DNA of 64,000 nt, taken from assembly GCF_030272615.1 (NCBI RefSeq), contig NC_081406.1, forward strand, positions 139,897,361 through 139,961,360, written 5' to 3'. This DNA comes from Cryptomeria japonica. Taxonomy: Eukaryota > Streptophyta > Pinopsida > Cupressales > Cupressaceae. The position numbers and the translations under genes were made by a program. The notes under the pieces are model-generated. The model had not been told where the DNA came from, did not search any database, and saw only the letters and a program-made list of their open reading frames with translations. Shown piece after piece: positions 10,998 to 22,041 of the stretch (its first letter is position 1; each line of letters begins with the position of its first letter).

Positions 10998-13900
10998 TTT
11001 TCGCCCTGGACCCTTTGGAAGGGTCAGGAGCGATTTTTTTTATTAGGCCTTAAATATCCCATTTTTCTCTCCAAAATCCTCCGGAAGGTGAACATGCGCT
11101 TGTTTTGGTTTAACAAAACCTAGGATTTCAACCTTTTAGCCTTTCACATGGGTAAATTAGGTGAGAATGGGAATTTCGCTCTAGACCCTTTGGAAGGGTC
11201 AAGAGCGAAATTCACCCTTTAGGTCACAACCCACCTTTTGTTTGATTAACAACCTTCTCTAAGGCAATCTCCAGGGACCATTCTCAACTTGGCAATCTCA
11301 ACTTGGCAGTATTGGTTTGATCCTCACAAGGCCAAAAAGGTCAAATTTGCTCAAAACCTAGCCAGGGATAGAACCCATCCAGAATTTCGCTCAAGACCCT
11401 TTGGAAGGGTCAAGAGCGAAATTCCAATTCTACCTCAAAATATGCATCTTTAATGGTCAAGAGTCTATCCCAGGCAATCCAAATGGTATCTCTCACCCTT
11501 GTTTAGGTCTGACTTCTCTCAAATCTTGAGGAAAAAGGTGGTTTTAGGGTTTTTCGCTCTGGACCCTTTGGAAGGGTTAGGAGCAAATTTCTTGTTTGTA
11601 GCTCATTTCCTCATCATTTCATCTTGAATTCACCTCACAAGGCAAGGAAACATCTCTCTTCTCCCATTCAATCCAATTTTGACTTGATTTTGCAAAGAGA
11701 AAAAGGTGATTGAAGAATTTTCGCCCTGGACCCTTTGGAAGGGTCAGGAGCGAATTTCTCCCTCTTAGCCCAAAATCATCATTTTGGAGACAACAATCAA
11801 CTCAAACGTAATCTCAAGGGCATCTTTGACCTTAGCCTAGGCATGGTTTAGCATAAATTTGAAAGGAATATGTAGATTTTAGGATTTTCGCTTTGGACCC
11901 TTTGGAAGGGTCAGGAGCGAAAATCTTGTTTTAGGGCTATTTCTCCATCCTTTCAACTTCAAATCACCTCAAAGACTTAGAACACCTTGACTCACTCCTC
12001 TCTAGGCCATAAAAATCAAAATTTTAACTTGCCTTGCAAAGAAAATAGGTGAAATTGGGATTTTCGCTCTGGACCCTTTGGAAGGGTCAGGAGCGAAAAT
12101 CTTGACTTGAGCTTACTCCTTCATCATTTGTCCTCAATCAACTTCAACAGGGCAAGAACACCTCTCCTCACACTCATCCACCCATAAAGAGTCAAAGTTG
12201 ACTTGATTTTGTAAGGAAAACAAGGTGATTTTAAGATTTTCGCTCTGGACCCTTTGGAAGGGTCAGGAGCAAAAATCTTGATTTGGTTCAATTCCTTTAG
12301 TTTCAATGATTTCTAGCAACTTGAAGTCACTCTTAGGGACATCTTCTTCTTGATTTTACCTTAGCCCACACTTGATCTAGCACAAAGTTGATAGCAAAGA
12401 GAGGTTTTGAGAAAATTCACTCTAGACCCTTTGGAAGGGTCAGGAGCGAAAATCTCATCTTTGACCAAAAATCATCATTCTCTCAACTTGAAACTTCATT
12501 GCAAGGTAGAATCTCATCTTTCTTCGCCCTAGGAACAAGGTTTTAAGCCTAAGAAAGGTCAAAAAGTAGGCTTGCAAGGAATTTTGCTCTGGACCCTTTG
12601 GAAGGGTCAGGAGCAAAATTTCCTTTCTTGGCTAAAATCCTTCATTTTCATAGCTACCAAACACTCTCAAAGGCAAGGTCATGTTCATTCTCCTTCTCAT
12701 CATGCCTTGGACATCAAATTTTCGCCAAATAAAGGAGGAAATGCATCCTAGGGAGATTTTCGCTCTGGACCCTTTGGAAGGGTCAGGAGCGAAAATCTTG
12801 ATTTGGGCTAAATCCTTCATTTCTCCAATTCAAAACAACCTTAAGAGGCAAAGGCATGCTAGCTCTCTTCCATCCACACCATAAGAAACCAAGGATTTGA
12901 CCCCCTCCAATGAAAAATAAGTGTTTTTAGGAATTTCGCTCTGGACCCTTTGGAAGGGTCAGGAGCGAAATTCATCTTTTGGTCCAAAATCCTTCACATT
13001 TCAATGCTTCCAAACATTTCCAAAGGCTACATACAAGATGTCCATCCCTCCTTTCAAGATACCCTGCAAATCAAAACTTAGTCAAACTAGGGAGGAAATG
13101 AGCTTTCAGAGGATTTTCGCTCTGGACCCTTTGGAAGGGTCAGGAGCGAAAATCTCATTCTAGGCTTGATCACTCACTTTTCCAACTTCAAATCTCATCA
13201 CAAAGCAAACTTAGATCATTTTCCACCTAAGAACAAGGTTTCAAGCTCAAACAAGGTAGCAAATGAAGTTTATGATGAATTTCGCTCTGGACCCTTTGGA
13301 AGGGTCGGGAGCGAAATTCTCCTTTAGGCCAAAATCTTGCCCTTCAAAATCAACCAATTCCATCTCAAGGCAAGAACATACCAATTCATCCTCAAACAAG
13401 TCCTAGAAACCAACAATTAGCCAAAATTGGGAAGGAAATGTGGGCTACAAAGATTTTCGCTCTGGACCCTTTGGAAGGGTCAGGAGCGAAAATCAAGATT
13501 TGAGCTTGACTCTTGACCCTTTCAACTCCAATTCTCTTTGAGAGGCAAACATAGATCCTTCTTCACGCATCTCCATCAAGATCCTGACTTTAGCCAAGGG
13601 AAAAATGAGAGTTTTCAAGAATTTCGCTCTGGACCCTTTGGAAGGGTCAGGAGTGAAATTCACATTCCTAGCTAAAATCTTCACCTCATCCACCTTTACT
13701 CACCTCCTAAGGTTAGAACATGTCAAGACACCCCCAAACATGCCTAAGGAACTACGAAATTGGTCTTGACAAGTGATAAATTGAGGTGTACAAGGATTTT
13801 CGCTCTGGACCCTTTGGAAGGGTCAGGAGCGAAATCCCTATTCTTGGCTAGTTTCTCACCTTGGTTCATCTCATTTTCTTCCAAATTTGATCAAATCGTC

Positions 13901-14035
13901 TTCCTCCTTTCATAATCAAGACAATTCCTCATTCAACTTGGTCTAAGCAAGGTGCAACTAGGTTTTCAGGGCCAAAGGAAGGTAAGAAAGGAAGATTTCG
14001 CTCTGGACCCTTTGGAAGGGTCAAGAGCGAAAATC
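10998..14035 (-). repeat. Phased array of 18 covarying hairpins in element A
   Basis: Eighteen copies of TTTCGCTC-TG-GACCCTT-TGG-AAGGGTC-AG-GAGCGAAA are present. Each can fold into an inner 7-bp stem (GACCCTT/AAGGGTC) closed by a TGG loop and an outer stem of 8-12 bp. The CCC of the inner arm falls at 11011, 11186, 11397, 11564, 11731, 11898, 12074, 12250, 12427, 12594, 12770, 12946, 13127, 13292, 13467, 13634, 13810 and 14008. Fourteen of the 17 spacings are 165-167 or 175-177 bp. Outer-stem ends covary: copies with GAATTT on the left have AAATTC on the right, copies with GATTTT have AAAATC, and the copy at 12594 has TTTTGCTC/GAGCAAAA. The 130-bp spacers between hairpins are only weakly alike. 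Short open frames across the array are repeat translations, not genes. Confidence 0.9.
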
Positions 14036-14615
14036 TCCTCCCAGGCTGGCTTTCATCATTTCAAAATCTAAAAACTCTTCTTCAATGCGAAACATGTATT
14101 AACCTTCCCAATTACGCCTCAAAAGTCAACAACCTATATCTTCTCAAAAAAAAAAAACTCCTTCAATCATCATCAAGAGCATTTGTTCATCAGTTTCTGA
14201 AATCACCACTTCCATCTCTCTCTGACCACCGACTCTGCTCAATCGACTCAGACCTGGAGGAAATCAGGACTTTGACAAGAAAGCTATTAATCCAAACCTA
14301 TCCTGACCTGAGACCTATCCAGAATTTTCCTCAATCTAAGCACCTTCATTCTCCTGAAAGGAAAAGCTTCACTAAGGCAAACCTAAGGTTTCAGGCAGAC
14401 AACTAACGACCTCCCAAAACTAGGCTAGACTCAGCTTGAAAGAAACCCTAATACAAGCTTTCAGAGATAAACCCTAATCTAGCCAGCCCAGGCAACCACT
14501 CACTTCACTCCAAAACCCAGCAAGCAGAGAGAAAACCTAACCAAGGAAAGCAAAAACCCTAAGAAAAAGAGGGGGTCCCCATTCTGATGGGGCGATGTGT
14601 GAAATGGTCACAATA
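14036..14615 (-). repeat. Right terminal region of element A with CCCCAT hairpin
   Basis: The last 580 bp are rich in AACCCTAA-type motifs (about 14440-14560) and lack an open frame. CCCCATtctgATGGGG (14577-14592) forms a short perfect hairpin, followed by GCGATGTGTGAAATGGTCACAATA to the terminus. The same hairpin-plus-tail occurs at the right ends of B and D with different loops. Confidence 0.65.
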
Positions 14616-14898
14616 GTACCTAACATGGTTTTGTAGTTGAGACAAATAATAATCTTGCATCTTTGCATAAGATCTACTCCCTAAGTTGCACTTAGGAGGG
14701 GTGTGGTGCAGGAGCACTTATGGGTCCAAGGGGCCTATCAGGAGTTTGTCTTTCTTTTTCATGTTTTGTTTTTCAATTGGAACGTAATAAGGTCTTGAGG
14801 ACCATTTTGAAACATTATGAAATCATGTGAAGTCATTTTGTAGGCATTCATGCAAATTGCTTGAATGTAAATAATTTAGGATCCCATTGGTCAATTAT
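14616..14898. other. Right target duplication of A and continuation of the interrupted host DNA
   Basis: GTACC (14616-14620) is the right copy of the target duplication. The following 280 bp contain no gene. The phrase 'ctaagttgcacttaggaggggtgtggtgcagg' resembles leader or LTR sequence of a retroelement. It passes without a visible boundary into the Gypsy gag fragment. Confidence 0.45.
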
Positions 14899-15258
14899 GA
14901 GGTTCAAGTATTCAGATGGATACAAAACCTGAAACAAAAAGACATGGATGTGGCTGCCTACACTAAGGAGTTTCATAAACTCAACATGAGGTCTGGACGT
15001 GGAGAATGAAAGAGAAAAGGTGGCTGGAAACCTTAATGGATTAAGGTCCAATATCCAAGATGAAACCAGCCTCTTAGTCCCCAAGACCGTGGATGAGTGT
15101 TTTCAAGTAGCATTGAGGGCAAAAGAAAAGTTGAAGAGGAAGAGTGATCAGCAAAGTAGAGGACGAGGTAGAAGTTTCAGAGAGGGGAACTTTTGGGGGC
15201 AAAAATCTGTCCCAAAGACAGCAATGAGAGTCTCGCCACAATGAACAAAGTGGGGACT
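14899..15258 (+). pseudogene. Gypsy gag fragment, left of element B
   Basis: The capsid-type gag text can be read in pieces. NYEVQVFR and LKQKDMDVAAYTKEFHKLN lie near 14896-14985, and LNGLRSNIQDETSLLVPKTV lies in another frame at 15030-15090. A basic, arginine/glycine-rich tail (RGRGRSFREGNFWGQKS) follows. At least one frameshift and several stops separate the pieces. The sequence ends at the left target duplication GGACT (15254-15258) of element B and resumes at 22042. Confidence 0.7.
15254..15258. repeat. Target-site duplication of element B (left copy, GGACT)
   Basis: GGACT directly precedes TGTTGATGTG at 15259 and recurs at 22037-22041 directly after the right terminus CACAACA. The flanking Gypsy gag reads across the site once the insertion and one duplication are ignored. 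Confidence 0.9.
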
Positions 15259-16056
15259 TGTTGATGTGTATTTTACGCACATAACAATACAGAATAAATT
15301 ACCAAGATAATTTACCCTCTCTTGAACAAAATCACCTCAGATACTAAGAATGAGATCAACTAAAATGATTCCAAGGTTTCTACATGTCAGGTCTTGACGA
15401 GTGGATAACTCAATGGTCGATGTGAATTGTTGTGTTCACTTGGGGACTTACGCAAATGTTTGGATTATCATGATGATGCGGAATAGGTGTGCTAACAACT
15501 TAAGATTTATCAATATGGCTCTAGATTTACTTCTTACTAAAAAATGGGCAAAAGGAATAGGGTTCAAGAAACCTATTCTAGGCCTAGGAATGTAGCAAAT
15601 GATGAATGGATCTAGTGGAATCAAACCAGGCAAGGTCTCACAATCAGGTATTGACACAAGCTTAGTGCAATTGTCTAAGGTATACTTAAAGATTTTCAAG
15701 CTGTCACCATCAAACGTTGACACCACCCAAGTTGATGCTTGTCAAGGGACGCGTAATAGTTGAAGTTAAGCTTACTTAAATTCCAGTTGACCACACAAGG
15801 CGCAATTACCAGCGGCAAAAGGCTAGTGGTATGGATTAAGGATTCCACACAAATAAATTCAACAAATCTTCCACTCAATCTAACATACATGAAAATAAAT
15901 TCTAATCTAAATTGGAGGAATTGAGAACCATGAATGCAAATACAACACTTGAAGAGCAAAATCACCAACAATTGAACAATGATTATGATTCAAATAGCTG
16001 CAGCATATACCAAGAATTCTACAAAAACTCTCCCTTACAAATGAGAGACAAGGAGG

Positions 16057-16066
16057 CATATATAGA
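16057..16066 (-). promoter_or_regulatory. TATA box of element B
   Basis: The minus strand reads CTCTATATATGCC at this position, about 0.8 kb from the left terminus. It is homologous in place to the TATA boxes of A and D. Upstream (higher coordinates), 'aaaaccctagaattgccctaattacggttt' near 16125-16155 is a disrupted version of the telo-box palindrome. Confidence 0.5.
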
Positions 16067-16205
16067 GTCTCTTACAAAATGGATGGCCAAGATTGATCCA
16101 AGATCAACGGCCGAGATCATACCAACAAAACCCTAGAATTGCCCTAATTACGGTTTACATCAAAAATGGTGCCACCAACATATGGCCCAATGAAAAGATA
16201 CCTAG

Positions 16206-18328
16206 TCATCAAATAGGGAATCTTTTAGAAGATTCCTCCGTGCATCTCTCTCTCTCCTAGCATACTCCAAAAATCTAGCCAATATTGAATCTAACTCCAT
16301 GGAAATGCTAGGCAAGGTATCCTGTTGTAAATCAATCACGTCCAGAGAATCCGAGCAAGCATCCAAAGTGTTCTCCCAATCTGGCATGAGCTTCTGCGAA
16401 CTATGAACATGAATCAACAAAGAGACCAAGTTATCTATCTGACTCTTCTTCAAAGAGTCCAACTGGCAAAAATACATAAATTTCATCGTGTCTTAATTCG
16501 GCTAAGTGTAAACCACTAGCATCACTAACATCAACACCCAATAATTCCTCAATCGAGGCAAGGATCTTCATCGGAATGTCCTGAATTAATCCTTCCATCT
16601 CCATGCAACTCGATTAGGTGTTCTCATAAGTTGATTTCTTCACAGCCAATGAACAATACCAACCATGGAAATCGTATCTATCTCCACTATGCACACTGTT
16701 CTCGCTGACCAAGGTGAAATTAGGAATCTTCTTCAAAGCCTGGAGGCGTGGAATAGTCTTCTCTTGAATAGGTCGGAATTCTTCCCAAACTCCCTCCAAA
16801 TACTGGATTTTGAATGCGAGCCCTGCTGTCCTATCATATGCATAGACAAACTGAGTAAGGAAATCATCTACCTGCTTTCTTGTATTCTCAATCCACTTTT
16901 CCACCTCTGAGAGTGTACCTCTCACTGCCTCATAGTGTGAATGCATTCCATGGTCAACTGCAATAGGGGAAATAAGGGTGGGATTTTCACGCCTTATCCC
17001 TACAATATACTCTCTTAAGTCTGATATTCTCTTCTTTGTACCTTTCTTTCTCCGCAATCTCTCTGTCTAACCTTGCATCACTCGCCTTGAGGTTTTCACC
17101 AACCTCTTGAAATTCTTGCTTTCTGGATGTACGACCAAGGGCGATTGAAGTGATCTGGAAATCCATAGGAGTAGCAATGTTTGTTGTCACGCCTGCAATA
17201 GGAACAGCAATCTGCGCAATCCGCATTCCTGTCTCATCTCTAGCTATGTATGACAAAATCTCCGCTCTCTTGGGCTCTTTCTCCTTAGCACTCCTAGCTA
17301 GGTAGTCATCAATGTCGTAAATAGGTTGTACTTCTATCATTTGTTTACTTTTCTCCATACTTCTCATCAGCCATTCAGGAATAGCCGCCATCTCCATACC
17401 ATCATCGAGACATATTTCTCGATCAAGTCCTCTCAATGTCGAGATAACATCATCATCATCATCAAGATTATTCTTGGTCCAATCATATACCTCATTTCCC
17501 AAACTAACTTCCAAAAGGACAGTAGGGGATCTCGGTTGATCATCATTCTCATTCGGAGGTGCAATTGTCGCTATGGCATAAAATTCCTAAGTATTCCCTG
17601 GTAGTATCACTGTGTTGGAACACTGTTGGGTTTCCTTGTTTTGTTCTATTACTTCAATCACTTCGATTGATGAGACACTAAGAGGGGGTGAAAGAATGAT
17701 AAGTGGAGGAATGATAGTCTTTTGTTTCTTCTTCACCTCCTCAATCTTCTTCCCTCTGGCCTTGACTTCTCCTGACGTGTTCTTCCTTCTCTTGGGAGCT
17801 TGACTCTTCCTCAAAAGTAGACTCTTCAGGCTTCATCCTTTCATAAGTGAAGGGAACACCCATATCAACCAACTTATTCATCTGTATATCTACCCATGCA
17901 CGGGAGAAACTCAAGACCTCTCTCATCAATATATTCAAGTCAATCTCTTTTGACCCTAACCAATTAGGCAATAGGATTGTCTTCTTCATTTCACTCTCAT
18001 ACTGTGGATGTGTATGATCTATATCATCTAATACTTGATCAGGAATGAGGAAAAGTCCACACTTCCTCGTAAAATCCATTGACATTCTGGACCACATTCT
18101 TCTCTTCATTGCTTGCTCGTCCATCAGGTTAGCCCAACAATCTTCTATGTCAACTTTGTGAATGAGCTTCTCTCCCTTGATCCTTCCAACTTTCTTGTCT
18201 AGATCAAAACTTTCTTTTTTCTTGTATGTAGCAAATCGATAGAATGCAAGCTCCTCACTCACAGTGTTGGCGGCTATGGTAGACTGGCAAACCTCTGACG
18301 TCTTCCCAACTGAAATAGGGAATGTCAT
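16206..18328 (-). pseudogene. Element B unknown protein, C-terminal half (broken)
   Basis: Reading frames at 17741-18328, 17587-17814, 16987-17514, 16614-17057 and 16202-16486 overlap end to end on the minus strand and together match the C-terminal half in A. The middle contains an acidic/basic charged linker (EKEEHVRRSQGQREED, then KRRKNTSGEVKARGKKIEEVKKKQ). Next comes a helical part (VWEEFRPIQEKTIPRLQALK and RYDFHGWYCSLAV), also seen in element C (YDFNTWYFALV). The C-terminal signature is RFLEYARRE. Frameshifts separate the pieces. The function is unknown and no enzyme motif is seen. Confidence 0.65.
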
Positions 18329-18331
18329 GCT

Positions 18332-19424
18332 TTACCTGTGCTTCTCTCTCTGAATGACATCGAACTCTAGAAGTTGTCTCACCACTTCTAACAAGGTCAT
18401 TTTGTCGGTCGGATACCTAGGAAGTCTGTAGGGTTCAGATTGAAACCCATGAATCCTAAGGTAGGTGAAAATGGGAAACTGAATATACCACAATCCATAT
18501 TTCTCTATTAGCTTTGTTGCCTCCTTGGACAATCTTTTATGGATTCTGCCTTGCAGCATCCGTGTGATGTACATAGTGAATGCATCATTCACTCTCTTAT
18601 AGTCTTCAATTTTATACATGCTCAGCTGGGGGTAGCATTCATGACTCCCGAATTGTCCTTGCCCATTCCCGACTTCACCTTTGCATATCAATCCTCTGTA
18701 TGAAACAAATCGTGCAAGCAGGTATATCAGGTAAGAAGTCATGGCAAATGACTTGGACCGCTCTACATTCCTTAGCTGAAAGTCCAGATTGTCACTTATA
18801 ATCTTAGACCAATTTACCAATGTTCCTCTAAGACAATCCTGGATGAAGTAGAACATCCATCCATCGAATATTGCTCCCTGCGGCATCCCCATCAGTCTGT
18901 TGAGTAGGAATATTAAATCGCTATACTCCTTAAGTCTTCGCACATGAGTGTCTTGGGAGCCTTGGAATGATGAGACCTAGGCTCAATCATCCACTCTTCT
19001 TCATGTATCTTTCTTCATATTCATCCTTGGTCACATCCTTCATGTCTCTTCTGTGTGGAATTCCGAACACCTCTGCAATAGCATCCTCAGCAAGGTAGGC
19101 AATGACAACACCCTTAGGAGTTTTGATCATTCGTGTGACCGGATCGTAACATCGTGCACATTCCAGGATAAGCTCACTGCACTGTATGGACTGTGGAAAT
19201 CCAGCGACATGGAAAATACCACTCTTCATAATGTTCGCATATGCTAGGGAAGGAACTTGATCTTCGATTCCGAACATTCGCTATTGCATCTGGTCGAAGT
19301 CTAGGAAATGCATGTTTGTATCTGTGATCTCCTTCCATCTAGATGAAATCTTAAGCTCAGGATAGAATCCAGTCTCCAGCATCTTCAGTAGTTCTTTCCT
19401 TTCCTTATATCCAGACTTCGACAT
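18332..19424 (-). pseudogene. Element B unknown protein, N-terminal domain (broken)
   Basis: The start is the ATG at 19424, five bases after an acceptor-like CGTACAG/GTACG. Reading gives MSKSGYKERKELLKMLETGF, a stop near 19283, an open frame 18987-19277 (AGFPQSIQCSELILECARC, VIAYLAEDAIAEVFGIPHRR), then after a disruption 18332-18943 (LLNRLMGMP, NWSKIISDNLDFQL, VNDAFTMYITRMLQGRIH, LPRYPTDKMTLLEVVRQL). Every block has a counterpart in the same order in element A. Conservation concentrated in these blocks, with diverged linkers, suggests that the ancestral protein was under selection. Confidence 0.7.
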
Positions 19425-19429
19425 CGTAC

Positions 19430-20900
19430 CTGTACGAAGCTTGAAGTTAGACCTAGGAAAATAAATAATGTTCTTAATAAATTCGTGACTTTCTAAAGAT
19501 TTTAGCTAATTAGAGCATGGAGTCAGGAAAATAATACATACACTTGGTAAATTTTAACAATTAAATTCAAAGTGTGACAACACTAGGGCATGGAAACCCT
19601 CTATAAATTCATTAATACCTCCTTATGCTTAGAAAATATGCAAGCTAACATGCAAAGGAGTATACTGGATCAACGATGACTAAGGAAAGGTGTGAAAGGT
19701 TGTCTTTTCACACAAAGTATGTCTGAAGACACCTTCCACAGTCAACAATGGAGGTCAACAATTCTGAAGACAGCCTGAAAATCAAATTTTTGAAACATGT
19801 TGTAATCTTCAAAAATGTGCATAAACTCGATAAAAATCAGTTTTAATGATGAAAACAATCATATTCAGGAATGTGTGGCTGGTAGAAGATAAATTTCTGA
19901 GAACAAGTCTGAAAATTGATTACTTCAGACTTACCAGCACCTGGCAAAGTAGTTAAAAATCCCTGAAAATGATGAAAAGTAGCTAACGAATCAGCTCCAA
20001 GCAAAATCGCCAAAGTGGTTAGGTCGCTGGAAATGAATATTTTTTAAGACCGCCTAACAATGGAGTTTTCAGACCTGCAACAACGATAAGATAGTCTGAA
20101 AATGCACAGAAAACTCCATAAAACACCTCCAAATGCAAATCGCCTAAGTTGGAATTGACTAGGCAAAGAAAGTTGAAGTCTAAAAATTAATGGGCAGCCA
20201 TTAATGGAGGTCAAATCTGAAGACAAACCTCAGATCTGAAGCGAATCAGCAAGCTGTAAATGATGGCAGCCACCAAGCATGCATAGAAATCCACCAAAAT
20301 GTGGCACAAATCACTCAAACAAAATCGAAATTTTCCCAACTATGGTGCCAAACTAAAATTCTGAAAATGTCATTAATGGCAGCTTGGATCTGCAACAATG
20401 GAGGTCGAACAGCAAGCAAAAGGAGGAAAATATCGCCCAAGTCTCCAAACACAAAATCGCCACCCTTCACCAAAAATCGTCAAGCTTGAAAAATCGAAAA
20501 TCTGGAAATGGTCTTCAATGGCAGCAAGGGGAATGGATCAGCAAGCTACAAAAAATGGAGGAAAGAATCCTCAACCCAACAATTTACTTCAACACTTTGC
20601 TAAAATTCGCCCAACTTGGAGAAAAATCGCCTTTCATGGAGACACCTGGCAGATTTAAATAATAAAATAATGCTAAAGGCTCCTCTCTTATACTTGCTTT
20701 TACCTCTCACTTTCACCACACAAGCAATGTGGGGTAAAACACTTGCTTAAATACTTGTTTGGTAAAAAACTAACTTGCTTCTAGAAGATTTAAATATTAA
20801 ATGTTTATTGTGAGTTATTTAATTTTGCTTTTAAAATTTTTTATTATCATTAATCATTATTTAAAAGCAATTAAATGGGGCTCACTTATTAAATATTTCA
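19430..20900 (-). other. Element B leader, degenerate AAAATCGCC repeats
   Basis: No gene is seen. Scattered motifs such as 'aaaatcgcc', 'aatcgcctaagttgg' and 'caatggaggtc' recur between about 19980 and 20640 and appear to be degraded tandem units. Plus-strand open frames at 20301-20662 are translations of these repeats. Confidence 0.4.
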
Positions 20901-20919
20901 ATTTAAATCCAAATTGAAC

Positions 20920-21430
20920 CTACAAGGGAAAATCGACTTAAGTTGGGATTAAAAAATCCCTTTAAAAATCATTAAAATGTCAAAAATTTCCCCATAAGGG
21001 AAAAATCGATCCTAGCTTGGATAAAAATCCATGCTCAAATTCATCAAAATGCACATAAAAACACCCCAGGGGAAAATCGATGGCAGTCTAGACACAAAAT
21101 CCACACTCCAAATTCACTTTCCTTGCAAAAAATACTCCCTGGTGGAAAATCAACCTCAGTCTGGATGAAAATCCGAACTCAAAACTCATCAAAATGCTCT
21201 CAGTGGAAAATCGACTTGGGTCTGGACTGAGAGTCTGCACAAAAATCCGCACTAACTTGTCACAAAACATCCTGGTGGAAAATTGACCCAGGCATGGACT
21301 CATCCTTAACGTTGTCCGCACTCCTAGTAGAAAATCCAAGGCAGTCTGGAAAAATCCTAACACTTAACCAAATTTTAGCACTTCCGGGGGAAAATCGATC
21401 CGAGTATGGATAAACAGTGGTGGAAAATAA
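20920..21430 (-). repeat. Element B tandem array, about nine 53-74 bp units
   Basis: The core 'ggaaaatcgacc..agtctggat' recurs with AATCGA-type cores near 20931, 21004, 21074, 21148, 21209, 21280, 21333 and 21392, plus a decayed copy near 21424. Many units are followed by 'aaaatccgcactc' or similar. The units do not form the GACCC/GGGTC hairpins of A and D, so this position in the family carries interchangeable arrays. Confidence 0.65.
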
Positions 21431-21996
21431 TAGCCAATATGGATTTCAGGGGAAACCCATGTGTAGTGTGGATTTTGAGTGGGAGAAAAGGGTGGGTAGT
21501 CTGGAATATGAGGAGAAAAGCACCTCTAGCAAGGAATTTGACCTTCTAACCCTTGGAATATGGATTTCCCTTAGGAATTTATCATTTTAACCACTCAAAA
21601 TCACCTAGAAACTTCAAAATTAGATTGGACTTAGGCAAATTTTCCAAAAACATGAGCGAAACGCTAAGAAGTTATTGGGATAGAGTGCAAAATCAATTTA
21701 AATAGTACCTTAGGAGCGAGAAAACAACTCCAAAAGGTCTTGGAATACCTTGGTACTTTAAAATCACCGATGCGCATGTTTAAAAAAACGTTAACGCTCA
21801 AAAGGTCAACACTTAGACAAAACTTAGGATCATTAAAATATCAACGTTTGCAACTTGATCCTATAACTTTAAAAAAAACCCTAGACGGCACTAGGTATGT
21901 TCAAAACTTCGAGACTCGGGCACGAGAAACGCAAAATTGTCCACTAAGCAGCCAAAACCCTAAACTAACAACGCAGAAAGCCGAAAAAGAGGGTGT

Positions 21997-22036
21997 CCCC
22001 ATTAGCAATGGGGCGATGTGTGAAAAGGTCACAACA
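21997..22036 (-). repeat. Terminal hairpin and right end of element B
   Basis: CCCCATTagcAATGGGG (21997-22013) is a perfect 7-bp stem with a 3-base loop, 23 bp from the terminus. GCGATGTGTGAAAAGGTCACAACA follows. Elements A and D keep the stem but change the loop. Confidence 0.65.
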
Positions 22037-22041
22037 GGACT
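22037..22041. repeat. Target-site duplication of element B (right copy, GGACT)
   Basis: This is the second copy of GGACT; see 15254-15258. Gypsy gag coding resumes directly after it. Confidence 0.9.

Larger units (their letters stand above)
5661..14615 (-). mobile_element. Element A: giant TG-CA type insertion with coding region and hairpin array
   Basis: This 8955-bp insertion is bounded by the 5-bp duplication GTACC. Its termini are TATTG...CAATA, consistent with TGTTG...CAACA after one G-to-A and one C-to-T change; elements B and D keep the undecayed form. No direct-repeat LTR pair could be found inside. On the minus strand the order is: terminal hairpin (14577-14592), 18-copy hairpin array (14035 to 10998), short repeats (10400-10190), splice-acceptor-like site (9826), a coding region (9819 to 6729), a telo-box palindrome and TATA box (6619-6532), then 0.87 kb to the left end. 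The layout fits a solo LTR with an enormous gene-bearing U3, or a distinct non-autonomous element mobilised by an LTR integrase. It is inserted in older retroelement DNA. Confidence 0.8.
15259..22036 (-). mobile_element. Element B: second TG-CA giant insertion, different array
   Basis: This 6778-bp insertion starts TGTTGATGTG and ends GGTCACAACA, and has a perfect 5-bp duplication (GGACT). It has the same plan as A: left terminal segment, TATATA box (about 16057-16066), coding region on the minus strand (19424 to 16206), an acceptor-like site, leader, tandem repeats and the CCCCATT terminal hairpin. The array differs from A and D, consisting of 53-74 bp units instead of phased hairpins. The coding region is broken by several stops and frameshifts. 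It sits inside the gag of the Gypsy element and is therefore younger than it. Confidence 0.85.

Noticed and set aside
12124-13693. Small open frames of 60-80 codons across the hairpin array (both strands)
   Set aside because: They all translate the same hairpin unit (FAPDPSKGSRAKI-like or FALDPLEGSGAKI-like) in different frames; they are repeat translations.
10998-14035. CRISPR-like array
   Set aside because: Regular repeats with variable spacers resemble CRISPR at first sight, but spacing is 167-176 bp, the repeats are long palindromes, no cas genes exist and the context is a plant retroelement.
10998-14035. Series of transcription terminators
   Set aside because: The hairpins are not followed by U-tracts, and intrinsic terminators of this kind are not a feature of plant nuclear DNA.
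15259-22036. DNA transposon (TIR) origin of the giant elements
   Set aside because: The terminal inverted match is only about 5 bp (TGTTG/CAACA), there is no transposase, and the 5-bp duplication with TG...CA fits LTR-integrase chemistry better.
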